Positions 13,847 to 14,803 of a DNA stretch of 14,803 nucleotides are shown here, in pieces. The notes under the pieces are model-generated. The model ran no database searches, was not told the origin of the DNA, and was given only the letters and a program-made list of their open reading frames with translations. Made by a program: the position numbers and the translations under genes. Numbering within the stretch: the first letter of the stretch is position 1; the number at the start of each line of letters is the position of its first letter. The stretch covers positions 73,535 to 88,337 of the forward strand of contig DHWX01000081.1 of assembly GCA_002413395.1 (NCBI GenBank), read 5' to 3'. Source of the stretch: Polaromonas sp. UBA5171 (lineage in GTDB: Bacteria; Pseudomonadota; Gammaproteobacteria; Burkholderiales; Burkholderiaceae_C).

Positions 13847-14803
13847 ATGAAATGGTTTCTGGATCTTACGACCCGCAACAAGCTGTTTGTTTGTTTCGGG
13901 CTGATCTTCGCGCTGATTGCATGGGTGATCGCAACTGCCTACACGGGCATCAACACCATCCGCGAGTCGCAGCATCGCCTGTACAACGAAGACTTCGCCA
14001 ACCTGAGCGATCTACAGGCCCTGCGCGTGCATCAAAACCAGACGCGGGCTCTGATGCTCGAAGCGCAACTCTTGAGCAAGCGCGCGGAACAGGATCCGCT
14101 GCTGGCGCAAGCTGCGGAAGGCTCGAAACAGATTGACCGCCTCATCCTCAACCTCCTGGCGCGGGCGAAGAACGACCCCAAGCAGTTATCGCGGCTAGAG
14201 GAGCTGAAATCCGTGTGGCAGGCATTCGCCCAAACCAAGGACGCCGAGGTTATTCCGCTGATCCTCGCCGGCAAGGTCGCGGAAGCGCGGCAGATATTAG
14301 TCGGCGTGCAGCAGGGGCGAGAGGAGAAAATTCGCGCCATTGCCCAGGAATTGAGTCTGGCAGCGGAAGAAAGCGCGCGCCTCGCAGTGGCGAATTCCGA
14401 TCTGCAGGCCAATCAGTCATTTCGCGTTTTTCTGTTTGTCGGGATCGCGGCCATGGTGATCGGCCTGGTGCTGGCGCTGTTGATGGAACGAGTGATCGCG
14501 GGGCCGTTGCGCGAGCTGTCGCGCGCCGCCGAACGGGTTGCTGCGAGCGATCTCACGGTCGAGGTGCCCAGGAACAATCGCGCCGACGAGGTCGGCAGCT
14601 TGATGCGTGCGTTCGGCGCCATGGTCGAGAGCCTGCGGCGCACAACCCGGGAACTAAACGAAGGCGTCGGCATCCTCGCTTCCTCGTCCAGCGAGATTCT
14701 CGCCACCACGACGCAGGTCGCTTCCAGTGCAGCGGAGACGGCCAGCGCGGTGAGCGAGACCACCGCGACGGTGGAGGAGGTCAAGCAGGCCGCCGGCGTG
14801 TCG
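13847..14803 (+). CDS. Methyl-accepting chemoreceptor, partial (C-terminus outside window)
   Basis: The first 319 residues of a transmembrane chemoreceptor; the frame is open to the window end. A cytoplasmic head with DLTTRNKLF is followed by TM1 (about 13-32). A periplasmic, helix-rich domain (about 33-192) has the four-helix-bundle MCP pattern (e.g. LQALRVHQNQTRALMLEA and a later EEKIRAIAQELSLAAEESAR). TM2 lies at about 194-214 (FLFVGIAAMVIGLVLALL), then a HAMP domain (about 215-268: GPLRELSRAAERVAASDLTVEVPRN, DEVGSLMRAFGAMV). The start of the signalling domain (TVEEVKQAAGVS) reaches the window edge. AAGGAG at 13833-13838 is eight bases before ATG 13847. The tip motif and any CheR-binding pentapeptide are not visible. 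It is plausibly the receptor served by the CheW/CheR set upstream. Confidence 0.92.
   Translation, partial: MKWFLDLTTRNKLFVCFGLIFALIAWVIATAYTGINTIRESQHRLYNEDFANLSDLQALRVHQNQTRALMLEAQLLSKRAEQDPLLAQAAEGSKQIDRLILNLLARAKNDPKQLSRLEELKSVWQAFAQTKDAEVIPLILAGKVAEARQILVGVQQGREEKIRAIAQELSLAAEESARLAVANSDLQANQSFRVFLFVGIAAMVIGLVLALLMERVIAGPLRELSRAAERVAASDLTVEVPRNNRADEVGSLMRAFGAMVESLRRTTRELNEGVGILASSSSEILATTTQVASSAAETASAVSETTATVEEVKQAAGVS

Overview
The window is GC-rich bacterial DNA of a betaproteobacterial type, most probably Burkholderiales close to Comamonadaceae (Polaromonas/Rhodoferax-like). This rests on the Kef-type antiporter / kdsD-kdsC-lptC / SDR arrangement, an ArgP-type LysR regulator and a PHB depolymerase family esterase. 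The assignment is from recalled protein families and gene order; no search was run.

Layout. (1) Positions 1-4243 are envelope and core-metabolism genes. A CPA2/Kef-type cation:proton antiporter (minus strand, cut by the window edge) diverges from a tightly packed plus-strand operon of kdsD, kdsC and lptC, followed by a classical short-chain dehydrogenase. KdsD makes arabinose 5-phosphate, KdsC removes the phosphate from Kdo 8-phosphate, and LptC helps move finished LPS across the periplasm. lptA and lptB, which often follow lptC, are not here. (2) Positions 4291-7151 hold, on the minus strand, a flavin-reductase-domain protein and a PHB-depolymerase-family esterase broken by a one-base frameshift. 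A plus-strand ArgP/LysG-type regulator diverges from the esterase. A TGC-rich palindromic element just upstream of the esterase resembles a PHA-repressor operator. (3) Positions 7262-8410 are a decayed two-component locus. It holds a truncated, frameshifted LivK-like binding-protein gene with its ribosome binding site intact, then a histidine-kinase remnant in which a partial PAS domain is joined directly to the tail of a receiver domain. That remnant runs in frame into a further receiver domain whose own start codon seems to have become ATA and whose phosphoacceptor segment carries a (CTCGAC)4 repeat.

(4) Positions 8407-10607 encode an intact two-component pair: a soluble REC-PAS-HisKA_3-HATPase kinase and a NarL/LuxR-type regulator. 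The junctions in 8407-9972 are four-base ATGA overlaps. (5) Positions 10776-14803 form a chemosensory operon: stand-alone receiver, CheW, CheR with a TPR-type tail, a longer CheW with an N-terminal extension, and a transmembrane methyl-accepting chemoreceptor that runs off the window. The CheW / CheR-TPR / long CheW order matches wspB-wspC-wspD of the Wsp surface-sensing system, but the receptor follows the second CheW instead of opening the operon. CheA and CheB are expected just downstream.

No tRNA, rRNA, CRISPR array, transposase or integrase was found. The most notable features are the decay scar at 7262-8410 at the border of a large signalling cluster, and the combination of a NarX/NarL-like pair with a rearranged Wsp-like array.
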